The notes under the pieces are model-generated. The model had not been told where the DNA came from. It ran no database searches and worked only from the letters and a program-made list of their open reading frames with translations. Of a stretch of 64,000 nucleotides of DNA, positions 14,389-27,274 are shown piece by piece. The translations under genes and the position numbers were made by a program. Every line of letters starts with the position of its first letter. The stretch's first letter is position 1. Source of the stretch: Amphirosellinia nigrospora (Eukaryota; Ascomycota; Sordariomycetes; Xylariales; Xylariaceae); the NCBI GenBank assembly GCA_004123355.1, contig SCHM01000003.1, positions 7,459,058 to 7,523,057 of the forward strand, given 5' to 3'.

Positions 14389-17300
14389 TTAATTAATATT
14401 TTTAGCTAAAAAATATAAATTAGCAAAAATAAAAATAAAATTTAAACCTAGTTATATAAGCGTATTTTTATATTATATTTTAATTTTTTAATTTATATTA
14501 ATAAAAAAAAAAAATTAATTATTTTAATATTTTAATATTATACTTTTATATAAAAGTTTAATTAATAGCGCGTAATTATATTATTTTTTAATTATTATTA
14601 TATAAACTATATAAAAGTTTATAATATAATTTAATAATTTTTTTGTCCGTAATATTTTAAATATAATAAATAATAATAATTAATTATAATAATTAATAAG
14701 CTAAATATAAAAACGTTATATTTTCGAAAAAATAGCTAGAATAATTTTTTATTTTTTTAGCTAATATTTTATATAATAGTATAGCTAAAAAAATCGCTTA
14801 AAAAACTAGTATATTTTTAAGTTTTATATAAAAAACTATTAATTTTTATACGTATAAAAATATTTTATAAAACTTTAAATAATTACTATAAATAAATTAA
14901 TATATAAATAGCGTATTTATATATAAATATAATTATATTTTATATAATATAAAAGATTTTAAAAAATACTAATAAAAAACTTTAAAATAATAAAATTAAA
15001 TATTTAATAAAATTAATATTTAAATTATTAAAAAATTTATAACGCTTTTTATAAAAAACGTTTTAAATTAAAAATTTATAAAATAATTAAAAAAAACTAT
15101 ATCGCGCGATTTATAAAAAATAAATATACTTTAGCATATAAATTTTAAATTTTTATATAACTATTTTAAACATATTTATATTTTTTATGCTAAATTAATA
15201 ATTTTAAAATTAATAAAGTTTTTTTATATAATAAAATAACTTTACGATTTTTATTTTTAAATAAAAAAACAAATAAAAAAATAGCCGTAAAATAAATATA
15301 TATAACTAAAAGCTAGCTTTTTAATTTTAAATAATAAAAATTATATAAAAATAAAATATTAAAAAAGTTTTAAAAACTTTTTATTAACTATTAAACGTTA
15401 TTATTTTTTTAATTAATAATTTATTTTTATATAAATAAAAAATATATTATATTTTTAACGTATAATAAAATATTTAGTTTTTTAAAATCTTTTTAAATAT
15501 TAAATAACTTATTTATTATATAATATTAAATAAAAAGTATTTTTATTTAAAATCTAAATTTTTTTTATATAATATTTAAAACGGAGCTATTTTATCCGCG
15601 AAATATTAAATTTTTTTAAAAATTTAATAAAAAAAAAAATTATTTTAAAAAATTATATAATTTATTTTATAATAAAATATAATAGTTTATTAATTATTAT
15701 TATAAGCTTAAAATTATAAAAATTAATTTTATATTATATTTTTATAATATTAACTAATTATATAAAAAATTATTATATATATTATTAGTTTTAATTATAT
15801 ATAAAAAAAATATATAATATTATAAATATATTTTAATATAATTATAAACTATAATTAATTTAACTAATTAAACTAATATTATTTTTATATAAATATATAA
15901 ATAAAAAAAAAACTTATTTTTATATAAAATATTAAAATTATAATTAATAAGTTATTTAAAGCTTAAAAATATTTAAAGCAAAATATTTAAAAAAATTTAT
16001 TTAAATATAATTATTATATACGTATATAAAAATATTTTAGAATTTAAAATAGTATTTATTTTTTAAAAACTTATATATAAAAGTTTTTTTTAAACTTTTA
16101 TTTATATTTTTAAGTTAAAAAAAACTTAATAATTTAATATTTCGTATAAAAAAAAAAATTTTTATTATATAGATTAATAATATAATTAATTAATTATTAT
16201 TTTGCGCAATATAAAAATACTATATAATATTTTAAAAATTTTTAAAAATAATATATTAGCTAAAATTATATAAATAGCTATTTTTTAAAAAATTTATATA
16301 TAAATAAAAAATGTTTTATTTGCTAAAAAAAAAATGCTAATTAATTAATTATATTTTTTAAAAAAATTTCGCGCGAAAAATTAATATTTTAATACGTACG
16401 AAATAATATTTAAAAATAAACTAACTTTTGAAAAATTTTTAACTTATTTAATTAAATATAAAAGCTATTTAAATATATATAATAAAAAAAAAAAAAAAAT
16501 TTAAATATATAAATAAAAACGTTATATATATATTATAATAATATATTTATATATTATATAATAAAAAAATATTTAGTTAATAATTATAAACTAGCTATTT
16601 AATTTGTTATATTTAATAATTAATATTATATAAAATATTAAAATATTATTTAAAATATAAAAGCTTTAAAATTTTTATTATAAAAAACTATAAATAAAAG
16701 TTTATATATAAAAAACTTAAAAGCTAAAATTATTTAAACTTTTAAAATAACTAAAATAAGCTTTAATAAAAGCTATATAATAATTTCGGTTAATATAATA
16801 AAAATTAATAACTAAATTAGCTATATAATATTTATATTTTAAATATTTTTATTTTATTTTTATTTTTTTTAAAAAATATAAACTATTTAAAAATATATTT
16901 TAATAATATAAAAAATATTATTGTACAAAAAAATAAAAATAATATTTTTATTATATATAAATAAAGCTATTTATTTTTTAATATTAGCTTATATAAAGTA
17001 GCTAGTTATTTTATAAAAACTAAACTATTTATTTATATAAATAATTTAAATATTTTTATAAAAAAATTATATAAAATATTTTTATATAAAATATAAAATT
17101 AAATAATTTATTTTAAAAAAATCTAAAAATTTTATTATTATTATTAAATATATATAAAACTTTACGGCAATTTAAATTTATAATTAAAAATAATTATAAA
17201 TTTAATTATAAAATAATTATAAATATTATATAAATAAATAATTAAAACGTATTATATATTATTAATATTATTATATTATTTTAAGCGGTAATTTTTTTAA

Positions 17301-20300
17301 AATTAATATTTATATAAAATATATAAAAAATATTATATAAATATTAAATTAATATTTATTAAAAACTTTTTAATAATATTATATAACTTTAAAATAAATT
17401 TTTTATCGGACAAATTTAAAAAATATATAAAAATAACTAATATATAATATGTAAAATATTTATTAAAATATATAAATAATAAATAAAATAAAATAAGTAT
17501 ATAAACTATTTAAACGTATATATAATATTTTTTAAAAAAAATTAATATATATAAATAATAAATTAATTTTATAAATAATAATAAAAATATTAAATAATAC
17601 TGCTAAACTTAATAATTTTATATTAATTTTTTTTATTTTTAAAGTTTATTTTTATATTAATAAAAAATTTTTTTATTTTTTTTATTATATAAAAAATAAT
17701 AACTATTTAAAAAGCAATAAAATATTATATAAAAACTACGCGAAATTAAAATTAATTATACGATTAATAAACGAAATAAATTATTTTATATAATATATTT
17801 ATATTTTTTTTTAAAGCGAAATTTTAATAAAAAAAAAAAATAAAATAAAAAAAACTATATAAAATTAAAATAATTAAAAAAAAATATAATTGTAGCTTCG
17901 ATTAATAAATTAATACGCTTTTAATATATATAAATTAAACTATATTATTATATAAAAATATTTAAACAAATAATTTAAACTAAAATAATATATAATTTAT
18001 ATAGCTAATAATTATTAAAAAAAATATAATTAACTAAAAAAAAAAACTTAGCTTTACTATTATATAACGTTTAAATATATTTATTATATAATATTTAAAT
18101 ATTATAAACTTTTTTAATAAAAAAAAAAAGCAAACTTTTAAATTAATAATTAAATTATATAAAAAAATTATTATAACTTTTAATAAACCGTTTAAAAAAT
18201 CGGACGTAATAAAAATTAATAAACTTATTATACGAAATATTTTTAAATTTATTATATATAATTTAAATATTTATAAAAAAAATATATTTTTAAATCCTAT
18301 TTTATATAAAAAATTAAAAAAAAAACTATAAAGCTATAAAAAATTTAAACTTATTATATAAAAATATAATAATATCGAAAAAAGTACTATTTTAATTTAA
18401 TTGTTAATAATTTAATAAATAAACTAATAGTTAATTGTAATATTTAGCTTTATTTTTATATAAAATTTTAAAACTTTATATAAACTTAAAAATATTATTT
18501 AAGCTTATATTTAATTAAAAATAAACTATTATATAATATTTATATTTATTTATTTTTAAAACTAAAAAAAAAATATTTTTAAAATTATTTTATATATTAT
18601 ATAACTTTTATATAGTTTAGCTAAATTTAAACTATATTAGTTTAAAATATATTATTAATATTATTAAAAAAAACTTAAAATATAAATATTTATATATAAT
18701 TTATATTTATTAATTATATATAATAGTTTAAATATTTTTAAAATAATTAAAATATAAACGGATAATATATTAAATTTTATTATGTTAAACTTTTTATTAC
18801 GCGAAAAAAAAAACTTAAATAAGCAAAATTTCGTATAAAACTTAAAAAAACTTTATTTTTTAAATATTTATTCGAATTTAATAATAAAAAATTTTTTTAT
18901 ATAAGCAAAATATTATAATAATTTAAAAAAACTAAACTAAAAATTTAGCTAAAATTAATTTTTATATAAAAAATTCGTTTAAGCTTATATTTTTAATAAG
19001 CTAAAAAAATATATATTAATAATATATATTAATTTAAAACTATATATAATTTACTATTATAGCTTAAGTTATTAAGTTATAATTATATAATATTAAAATA
19101 TTAAATAAATAAATTAAATAGTAAAAAAATAACTTATTAAAAAAGCTTACGTTTATTTTTTTTAATTTTTATTATATAAAGCTTTTTATTTTTATAAATA
19201 AATTATTTATAAATAATATAAATATAACTTTATAGTTTAAATTTATTATTATATTTATAATTAAAGCTTATATAAAAAATATAGCAAACTTAAATTTTAA
19301 AATCGAAAATATATTATATACTAAAATTCGAATAAATATAAAAAATTACGCGAAATATTCTAGCTAGCAAATTATATAATATAGTTAATAGTTTTAATAA
19401 TATTATTATTTTTATATAATATTTTAAAAAGTTATAAAAGTATTTAATTTATTTTTAATTTATTATTTTATATTTAAATTTTAAATTATTTATAATGTTT
19501 AGTTAAGCTAAAATAATTTAAAAAAAAATTAATAATAAATATTATATTTTTTTAAAAATTATATAAAAAAAAAAAATCTTTAAATATAATAAATTAATAA
19601 TAAAAATAACCTAGCTAATATATTTATTAAGCGTATATTAAACTAAATATTAAAAATTCTAGTTTTTATGAATAAACTATTTATATAAATTAAAATATTT
19701 ATTAAAAAACTATAAAAATATATTTATATAATAAATAGTAGCTAAATATATATAAAAGCGATATATTATATAAATATTTAAAAAAGCATTATATATAATA
19801 ATAAAAAAGTTAAAAAATTATAGTAAAAATAATAACTAAAATTTATACCCGAAAATAATATATATAATTAATTTTTTATTTTTTCTTTTTTTTTTAAACT
19901 TAAACTATATAATAAAAATAACAAATATTATATAATCGTTATATATAAACGCTATAAGCGCTACTTTAAAACCTAATATTATATAATATTAATTAAATAG
20001 AACATTTTAATAATTAATATAATTATTATGCAAACTATTTTAATATAAAATAATAATTTAGTTATAATTTTAAATAAAAATCGTATAGAAATATTTTTTT
20101 AACGTATAAATTTCGCTTATATATTAATAAAAATAATAGTTAATAATACTTAAAAAATAATATTATATAAAAAAGCAAAATAATCGTACTTTTTTTATTT
20201 TATTATATAATAAATAAATTAATTAAAATATATATTATAAATTATTCGTATAAAATAAATAAATAAAATATATATATATTTATATATAACGCTAATATAA

Positions 20301-21117
20301 AAGTTTTATAAGTTTAATTTTAATAAAAAAGCTATAAACTTTAATAGCGCTACTATTTTTTAAATATACGAAATTTTAAAACTATATAATATTATTAAAA
20401 GCAAAAAATATAAATATAAATAAAAAACCTTAATAAAGTTAATAAGTCTATAGCAGCTATTGTTAATATTAATAGTAATTTTGCCTTAATTATTTATTAA
20501 TATAATATTTAAAAAAACTTAAAAAGCTTTACGTACGATAATAATAATAATAGTAATAGCGGAGATACTATTATTAATATTATTAGTATTATTAATGCTA
20601 TTATTAATATTGCTATTAATATTATGTTTATTATATAACGATTATTAAACTTAATATTATATAAGTTTGCAAAATTAATTAAAATATACGTATAAAATAT
20701 ATATATATATATATACGTAAGTATATATATATATAAATATAAATATACGCGTATAAAAAAAAAAAAAAAAAAAAAAAATAAAAAAGTAGTATAAAAATAA
20801 CCTAACTTATATATAATAGCAGCAAATATAAAAGCAACGTATTATTTAATTTTTTAAAATATTTAAATAAATTAAATAAAAAATTATATATAATAATTAT
20901 GTATAAATTAGCTTTTTTATTTATATTTATTAACTTTTTTTTTACGTATAGTTATATAAGCATTAAATATTTTAAAAAATAATAATTTAATATATTATTG
21001 GGCGTTTTTTATTTATATATTTATTATATAATATATTTAGTATTTTTTTACGTTTAAATTTTTTATATTAAAAAACAATCGTATAAAAATATACTATAGC
21101 TAAAAAAAAAAAACTAA

Positions 21118-21392
21118 TATTATATTATAATATTATTTATATATAAAATTAATATATTAATATTAATTATATATAATAACTAATTATTAATTGTAGTATT
21201 AACTTTATATAAAGTTAAGCTAATATATTCGCCCGATTTAATTTATAATATATTGTAGTAAATTTTTTTCGTATAAAAATTCTTTATACGAAAGCCTAGC
21301 TTTTATATAAATAATTAAAAAAAATATCAATATATACTAATATTTATTTTACTTATTATTACGTATAATATCGTACCCCTAGCTACTTAACA
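21118..21392 (-). repeat. 5' LTR of the inverted inner element
   Basis: On the minus strand it starts TGTTAAGTAGC at 21,392 and retains a TG terminus. It includes the GTACGATAT and TACGTAATA stretches that recur at 3,709-3,725. Confidence 0.72.
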
Positions 21393-22624
21393 TTATTAAT
21401 ATTATTTTTTTTTTTCATTGCTACTTATAATAGCGTTTTTTTATTATATTTTTTTTTAACGTATATTTAAGGATTTTTATTTTTGTTTTTTAGGATGTTT
21501 ATATTTATTAGCTAGATTATCCGGCTATTTATTAGCTAGATTGTTTAACTTTATTAAAATATTTTTATTTCGTATAAAACGTTATATATTTTTATATAAA
21601 TTATTAAATACTATAGCGTTATATTTATTTATTTTATTTTAGCTTTATATAAATTTAATAAAGTTGTTAATATTTTCGCTTTGTTTAACTATATTATATA
21701 TATTATATTATAAAACTTTATTATATATTTAGGTTTTTTAATTAGCTAGTTTATTATTTAATTATTTATTTTTAATTTTATAAGTATATTAAAGGTTTTA
21801 ACTAAGCTAATATAAATATAGATTATTTTGTTTTTTTTATAATATAGATTTTTGTTTTAGTATGGATTTTATTTTTTTAAACTATAAACTTTTTTTATTT
21901 TTTAGTATAATATTAAATATAAGCTTTTTTAATATAATAAATAAAGTAAATATAAACTATAAATAGTAAAAATTAAGAAAATTAAAAATTAAATATATAT
22001 TACGTTTAAATAAACTAATAAAGTTATTTATTATATTATTTTATAATATTTAATACGTTTATTTTATATTATAAAATAAAATATAAAATAATTATTAAGC
22101 TTATTAACGCTTTATAAGTTTATATTAAAATATACGTTTTATTATTTTAGTTAAATATATTAATATAAGCTAACCGAAGTTTATATTTTAATAATAATTT
22201 TAATTTTAGATTTCGAATATATTATTTACGTATATATTATAACAGTTTATACTAAAATATACGTTTTATTATTTTAATTAAGTATATTATTATAAGCTAA
22301 CTAAAGTTATATTTTAATAATAACTTTAATTTTAAACTTCGATATATTATATATATAATTATAAAAATATTTAGCTTTAATAAAAAAAATAAAAAAATAA
22401 AAATATACTAAGGATATTTGTTAATACTTGTTTAAAAACGTTATTTTATTAAATAATAGCATTTTTAGCAATAATTAAATAGCGAATTAAATAATTTATT
22501 AATAATTTTATTAACGGATTTATATTATTAAAATAATAATAGTTATTAAAAAAAACTAATTAATAATAATAAATAATAATAATAATAGTTTAATATAGTT
22601 TATATAATAAAATAATAAAAATAC

Positions 22625-22843
22625 TATTTAATATAATAAAATATAAATAGAATTTATATATTAAAAAAAAATAAAAATAAAATCTTTAGATTTATATAAA
22701 TTCTATAGGTTTAAATAATATTTATGTGTGTATATGTGGCGAAGCTATACGTATAGACCAGGCGCTAGCTACGCGATAGCTAGTGCGCGCCCGCTAGGGC
22801 AAGTGTGTGCACGTACGTGTACACCCCTTGCCCGCGCGTATCA
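22625..22843. repeat. Right LTR of the outer retroelement
   Basis: Direct repeat of 269-486. It keeps a GC-rich tail (around 22,770-22,840) that is largely converted to AT in the left copy, and ends in ATCA. Confidence 0.7.
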
Positions 22844-25060
22844 TTTTTATACTAAAATAAAAATATAAATTATTTTATTATATTTATTTTTAATTTTAAG
22901 CAGCTAAAATATTTTATTATACTTTTTAAAATAATTAAATAAATTTTAATTAATTTTTTAAAATAGCCGCGCTATACTGTTTTAATAATTTACGCGAAAT
23001 AACGTTTTTTACGTACGTTTTAGCGTATATTTATAGTTTATTTTTTTATTTTTTAATTTTAATGCTTTAAGCTATATAAACTAAGGTTTTTAATAACTTT
23101 AGTCTTAAATATTTTAATTTTAAATACTATAATTTTTTAATATTTTTATAAAGCTTTATTAAAGCTTTTAAAATATATATTAAAAAAGTTTTAAAATAAT
23201 AACAATTATTTTAGTACTATTTATAATAATTTTTTTAAATATATTATTAATTATTAATAGTTTATTTAAATAAATAAAAATAAAGCTATATTTAAAAAAA
23301 ACTAAATTATATATTTTAATAAAAGATTTTATTATAATATTTTGCTAAATATTTTTAAAATAGAAAAAACAATTATATTTATAGTATTAAATTTTTATGT
23401 TTTTAAATCGAGCTTTTAAAACTATATTTATATAAAACTTTTTATTAATGCTACGTTTTTAAGCGTTAAATTTTTTATATTGCTTTTTTAGCGCTAAAAA
23501 ACACGTTTTTAATAATTTTTTACTTTTACTAAAATAAAAAAAATATAATATTTACGTTTATAAAGTTTTTTTTAAAAAAGTACTAATAAATTATACTAAA
23601 AAATCTTTATTATTAATTAAATATATAGCGTTATAATTATTTAGTACTATATTTTTAGAAAATATATAAGTATATTTTAATATTATATAAATTTTTAAAT
23701 TAGTTAAAAAATTTCTTATAAAAGCTTTATTAATTATTATATAAGCTAAATTAAACTTTAGCTATTTATTATTATTTAATCTTTTATAAATAAAATATTT
23801 ATTTATATAGTTTTAAATTTTTTAGCTTTTTTTTTCGATTTTAGCGTATAGTTTTTTTTAACGTTTATAGCTTTATTTAATTTTAATTTTAAAAATCTTA
23901 TTAAATAAAAATATTTTAATTTTAAAATTCGTAAAGCTTATAACTACTTTTTAAAAACGTTTATATTTTTATAAAATTTATTTATAAATATTATTAATAT
24001 TTAAAATATAAAATAAAAATATTTATTTAATTTATTTTTATTAATAAATTTATTTTAGCTTTTTTATAAGTTTTTTAATTAATTATCCGATTTTTTTTTA
24101 ACGTTATAAAAATCTTACTACTATTATATTTATTATATATAATTTTTAGTAAACTAAAGTTTAAAAAACTTTATTAAACTATTTTATAGTTATTATAAAT
24201 TTTTTAAACTATTTATTTTTCGTAAGTTTTATAAGCTTCTAATATATTTAATTAAAAGCTATTTTTATTTTAATAGCTTTTAAGAAATTTTTTACTATAA
24301 ATATTTTATAAACTTTAAATAAATTTAATATTTATATTTATAAATATATTTATATTATTTAATATATTATTTTTTAGCTTAATTTTTTTAAAAATAGCTC
24401 GTTTAAACGTTTTTTTATAAGTTTATTATATAAATAAAACGTTATATTTATTAGTTTAGCTAAACTATATAGCTAAAACTATAAAAAGGTTTTTAAATTA
24501 ATTTTAATATTTATAATAATCTTATATTGTTCGTAAAAACTAATAGATTTAGCTTAATAAATATTTTAGCTATAAAAAATATATTTAATTTAATTTATAA
24601 GCTATTTAATATTTTTTTTTATTATTTATTAAGTTCGATTATTATAGCTTTTTTATAAAAGCTTTAAATATATATTTTTAATAAAATAAAGTTTATTTAA
24701 ATCAATTAATTTTTATATTTTATAAATTTTAGCGTAAAATTATAGCTTAATAATTTATATAAAATAGTTTATAAGCACTTAAAAAAACGCGTTTTAATAA
24801 TAATTTTTTACTTAATATTTTTAATTAAATAAATAATATTTAAAATAATCGCGCTATAATTTAATAAAATTTATAAAAAAAAATAAAATCGCTTTAATAG
24901 TTTTTGCTCTAAAAAAATAAAGCATTAGTTTTAATAAACTAAGCTTATAATTATTACGTATTTATAAATATAATCTAGCATAAAAATAAACTAGTATACT
25001 TTTTAAAAAGCTTAAATAAAATATATTTAAATAATCTAAAATAAAAGTTCTATATATTTA
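22844..25060. other. AT-rich flank, no gene seen
   Basis: This RIP-like DNA lies between the outer element and the gene-bearing side. I see no coding frame, LTR pair or inverted repeat here. It may be the remnant of another element whose partner is not recognisable. Confidence 0.5.
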
Positions 25061-25115
25061 GGATAAATGTGTTAAGATCCTATATATAGTAAACGATCAC
25101 TCGGACTATAGTTAG

Positions 25116-25361
25116 GGCGAGCCCCAGTCCCTGGGGCTTACTATAGAACTTATCCGTGACATAAACTCTGCGGACTATGCCAACGGAGCCAACTGCGGGC
25201 GCTGGATCACCATCCAGGGCAACAACCGCCAGACCGCTGCACAGGTTGTCGACTTGTGCCCTGGCTGCGGAACGCACGGCATCGACGTTTCACCAGCCAT
25301 CTTTGATGACATTGCTGACCCGGACGTTGGCCGCATTCAAGTCACCTGGTTTTTCCAGTAG
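25116..25361 (+). pseudogene. Expansin/RlpA-like double-psi beta-barrel protein, 5'-truncated
   Basis: The open frame from 25,116 to the TAG at 25,359 encodes the C-terminal part of a double-psi beta-barrel domain. It contains NSADYANGANCGRW, then VVDLCPGCG, then IDVSPAIF and GRIQVTWFF, which is the usual order in fungal expansin-like/RlpA-like secreted proteins (VVDLCPGC carries the conserved Asp and paired cysteines). Such proteins normally have a signal peptide and more of the barrel ahead of this point. Here the upstream sequence hits a stop and then the AT-rich block within 60 bp. A splice acceptor near 25,146 is possible, but no upstream exon is recoverable. I read it as a gene cut by growth of the repeat block; a role in cell-wall loosening is family knowledge only. 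Confidence 0.72.
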
Positions 25362-26029
25362 ATGGGTCGTAAGATACATCAGGGAGGAGGATTTTAACGA
25401 TGACTGGGGGCGAAGAGATTTCCTTCACGTTTCGGAATTCGGTGCGAATAGATGTCGGTAGCGGACGGGGTACGAAACTAGGATAACATTCGCTTTATCG
25501 AAACTGTAAATCAGTCAATACTTTCGCTTACATGGATTTGTTCTTCATCTATTCCTGAACTTGTAGTTTAATAACACAAGTAAAAGCGGAGTTGAGGTAG
25601 AAGTACAAGCGTACTCTAGATCTAACAGTAGTATTACATATAGAAGTAGGAAAATTGGCCAATCGAAGTGTTCCAAAAAAATTAGAGTTCTATTTAACTA
25701 ATAATCTTTTCCGTCTAAGGAGTTCAGCTTTTTAATTCTAACGTCAATATAACTGCGCCTATGCTGTTAATTTAGAAACGAATTGTGGGACCTTGTCTTC
25801 CTCGCAAGTTTCCCAGGGTAGGATCCCTTAAAAGGGGTCAAGACTATTCTAATTAGTGCTAATGATGGGATAGGGCGTGGACGTCCGTTGCACGAAGAAA
25901 TCAGTGAAGCCATCTCCGTGGGCTCAAAGTAACTACATGACTATATACAGAGAGTCTCTTTGTCTAGTCCAATTCGTGTGTCTAGACCCCTGGTAATATC
26001 TTTATAGATCGCGGGTCGACAGAAGACGG
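25362..26029. other. Intergenic, with one copy of a diverged dispersed repeat
   Basis: No gene is recognised. The stretch around 25,820-26,020 resembles 30,690-30,850 in order and spacing of short blocks (GAGAGTCTCTTTG, GTTGCAC, and an AATAT...ATAGAT tail), so both may be remnants of one old element. Confidence 0.3.
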
Positions 26030-26032
26030 AAT

Positions 26033-26790
26033 GTGTCAGTCAAGTGTGCCGACGAGACAGATGCGCGCTCAAACTACTGCACCGTCTTCGTCACCCCAAA
26101 CCTAGGCTGCTTTCCCGTATGGATTTACGAAGCCTCCAGCTACATCAATCTCAGAAGACTGCCATACCGTAGCCTGCACTACGATGATTCAGTGAAGGTA
26201 CCTCTGCAATTTCAATATCCTTAGTAGGTTGTCCACTGCGTATTACTGCTGCTGGCGTTTCCTCGACGGATCTTCCAATTCGAACTTGTGTGTATCTCTC
26301 ATACGTAGGAAGTACGGACAGGACAGTCCCGCTATGTCGCTGGCATCTTATACATGGGCGCAGAATGCCACACGCATGGGGTCTCTTATCAACAACATTG
26401 ATGAGGGTGAGCTCGTAGAGCTGATCCTCCATAATTTGGCCCGGATACATTCGCGATACATGACATATGAACAGATCAAAAGATCATTCCTCGCGGCCAC
26501 TACGCATACTCGTGTCTCAAGACCCGGTATTCGGCCCCGGCCAGCTTAGCAACTTGTACCCCCACCCCTCGTGGCCGCGGCCGGTAGCGAATTCTACATC
26601 GTGGGCGAGGCGGCAAGCGCGCATCTTGCGTAAGTCCTTGGCGCCCTTGACGGTGCATATGCTGCTGTGTACCGATTCCTGTACCGTTTCGAGCTCTAGG
26701 GCGCAATCAGGGCTTTAGTAGCGGTATAGGGCGTGGTGGAGGAATTGGAGCGCGGAATGAATGGGGTGGCGTGCTTGCAAGTAATTCCGC
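26033..26790 (+). pseudogene. L-amino-acid oxidase / flavin amine oxidase, C-terminal part, frameshifted
   Basis: Segments in all three forward frames line up with the C-terminal half of fungal L-amino-acid oxidases. They are TVFVTPNLG and RSLHYDDSVKV (26,080-26,200), LASYTWAQNATRMGSL (about 26,338-26,388) followed by LVELILHNLARIH, then FGPGQLSNLYPH, then YIVGEAASAH (FAD-contacting region, about 26,594-26,630), and ALDGAYAAVYRFLYRF (26,643-26,695). The segments are in correct family order but need at least four frame changes. The N-terminal GxGxxG FAD-binding half is absent upstream. The enzyme family deaminates amino acids to 2-oxo acids using FAD; this copy cannot make a complete enzyme as read. 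Some frame breaks may be sequence errors, but the missing N-terminal half is real within this window. Confidence 0.78.
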
Positions 26791-27274
26791 CTACCCAGGG
26801 CTGTTCCGTTGAGTGACCGTTCATTGTGGAGGTAGGGACATATATATATTAAATAACTTCTATATCATTGCGATCGGTTAGTACAGGGCCTTCCGCATCG
26901 CGCTGGCTGTCATATTATGCTGACAACTTCGGTAGCAGGTGAACATTGTAAGATGAGCCGATGAGTGGTATCTAGGACATAATGATTAAAGCGGGTGTGT
27001 ACGGTATCGATCGCGTTCATGAACCATCGATAAAACGAGCATAGCACTAGCAGTAGCACGGTATCAGTTCTAATGATGTATATTTTAAGATGGAAACGGC
27101 TACATAGGTTGATTATAGGCATTGAAAATCAACATCAAATGTCCACCCCCTTTCTTTCATTCAATCTATCCCCATATGTCTCAAGTCTAAGCGTGATGAA
27201 TTCGACTTTTTGTAGAATGAAAAGGGCAAGGGCAAGGGCAAACACTTCATAAAAATGCAATCCATAGTTTCCGA
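26791..27274. other. Intergenic, nothing recognised
   Basis: No coding frame or repeat was recognised. A short GGGCAA triplication lies at about 27,224-27,240. Confidence 0.35.

Larger units (their letters stand above)
14104..21392 (-). mobile_element. Inner LTR retrotransposon, inverted copy
   Basis: This is the reverse-complement partner of 3,690-11,012, 7.29 kb long, with its own LTRs at 14,104-14,388 and 21,118-21,392. The identical pentamer ttatt flanks both ends (14,099-14,103 and 21,393-21,397), as expected for a 5-bp target duplication. The right end reads TGTTAAGTAGC on the minus strand, the least RIP-altered LTR start in the window. Separate flanking pentamers for the two copies argue for two insertions into the outer element and against a single duplication of one arm. 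Reading frames are destroyed. Confidence 0.72.
269..22843. mobile_element. Outer LTR retrotransposon, RIP-degraded, interrupted by two insertions
   Basis: Direct repeats of about 218 bp (269-486 and 22,625-22,843) bound this interval and are equal in length to within one base. The differences between them are largely C/T and G/A, as RIP produces. Two other elements sit inside. Removing them with their target duplications leaves about 7.95 kb, a normal size for a fungal LTR element, with internal parts at 487-3,689, 11,018-14,103 and 21,398-22,624. Reverse transcriptase, integrase and gag could not be read because of RIP stops, so the superfamily and coding strand are unknown. I found no clear target duplication for this outer element. 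The interpretation as one element depends on the LTR match alone. Confidence 0.6.
1..25060. other. AT-rich RIP-degraded isochore
   Basis: This block is made almost entirely of A and T, with long T and A runs. Residual C and G sit mostly in GC, CG and GCTA contexts, while CpA and TpG are scarce and TpA is abundant. That is the pattern expected of repeat-induced point mutation, in which CpA is converted to TpA on both strands of duplicated DNA. No reading frame codes for a recognisable protein; the only ATG-initiated frame above 60 codons (11,108-11,344) is I/K/N/Y/F-rich chance sequence. The content is nested LTR retroelements, annotated separately. The switch to balanced composition near 25,060 is abrupt. 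Confidence 0.93.
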
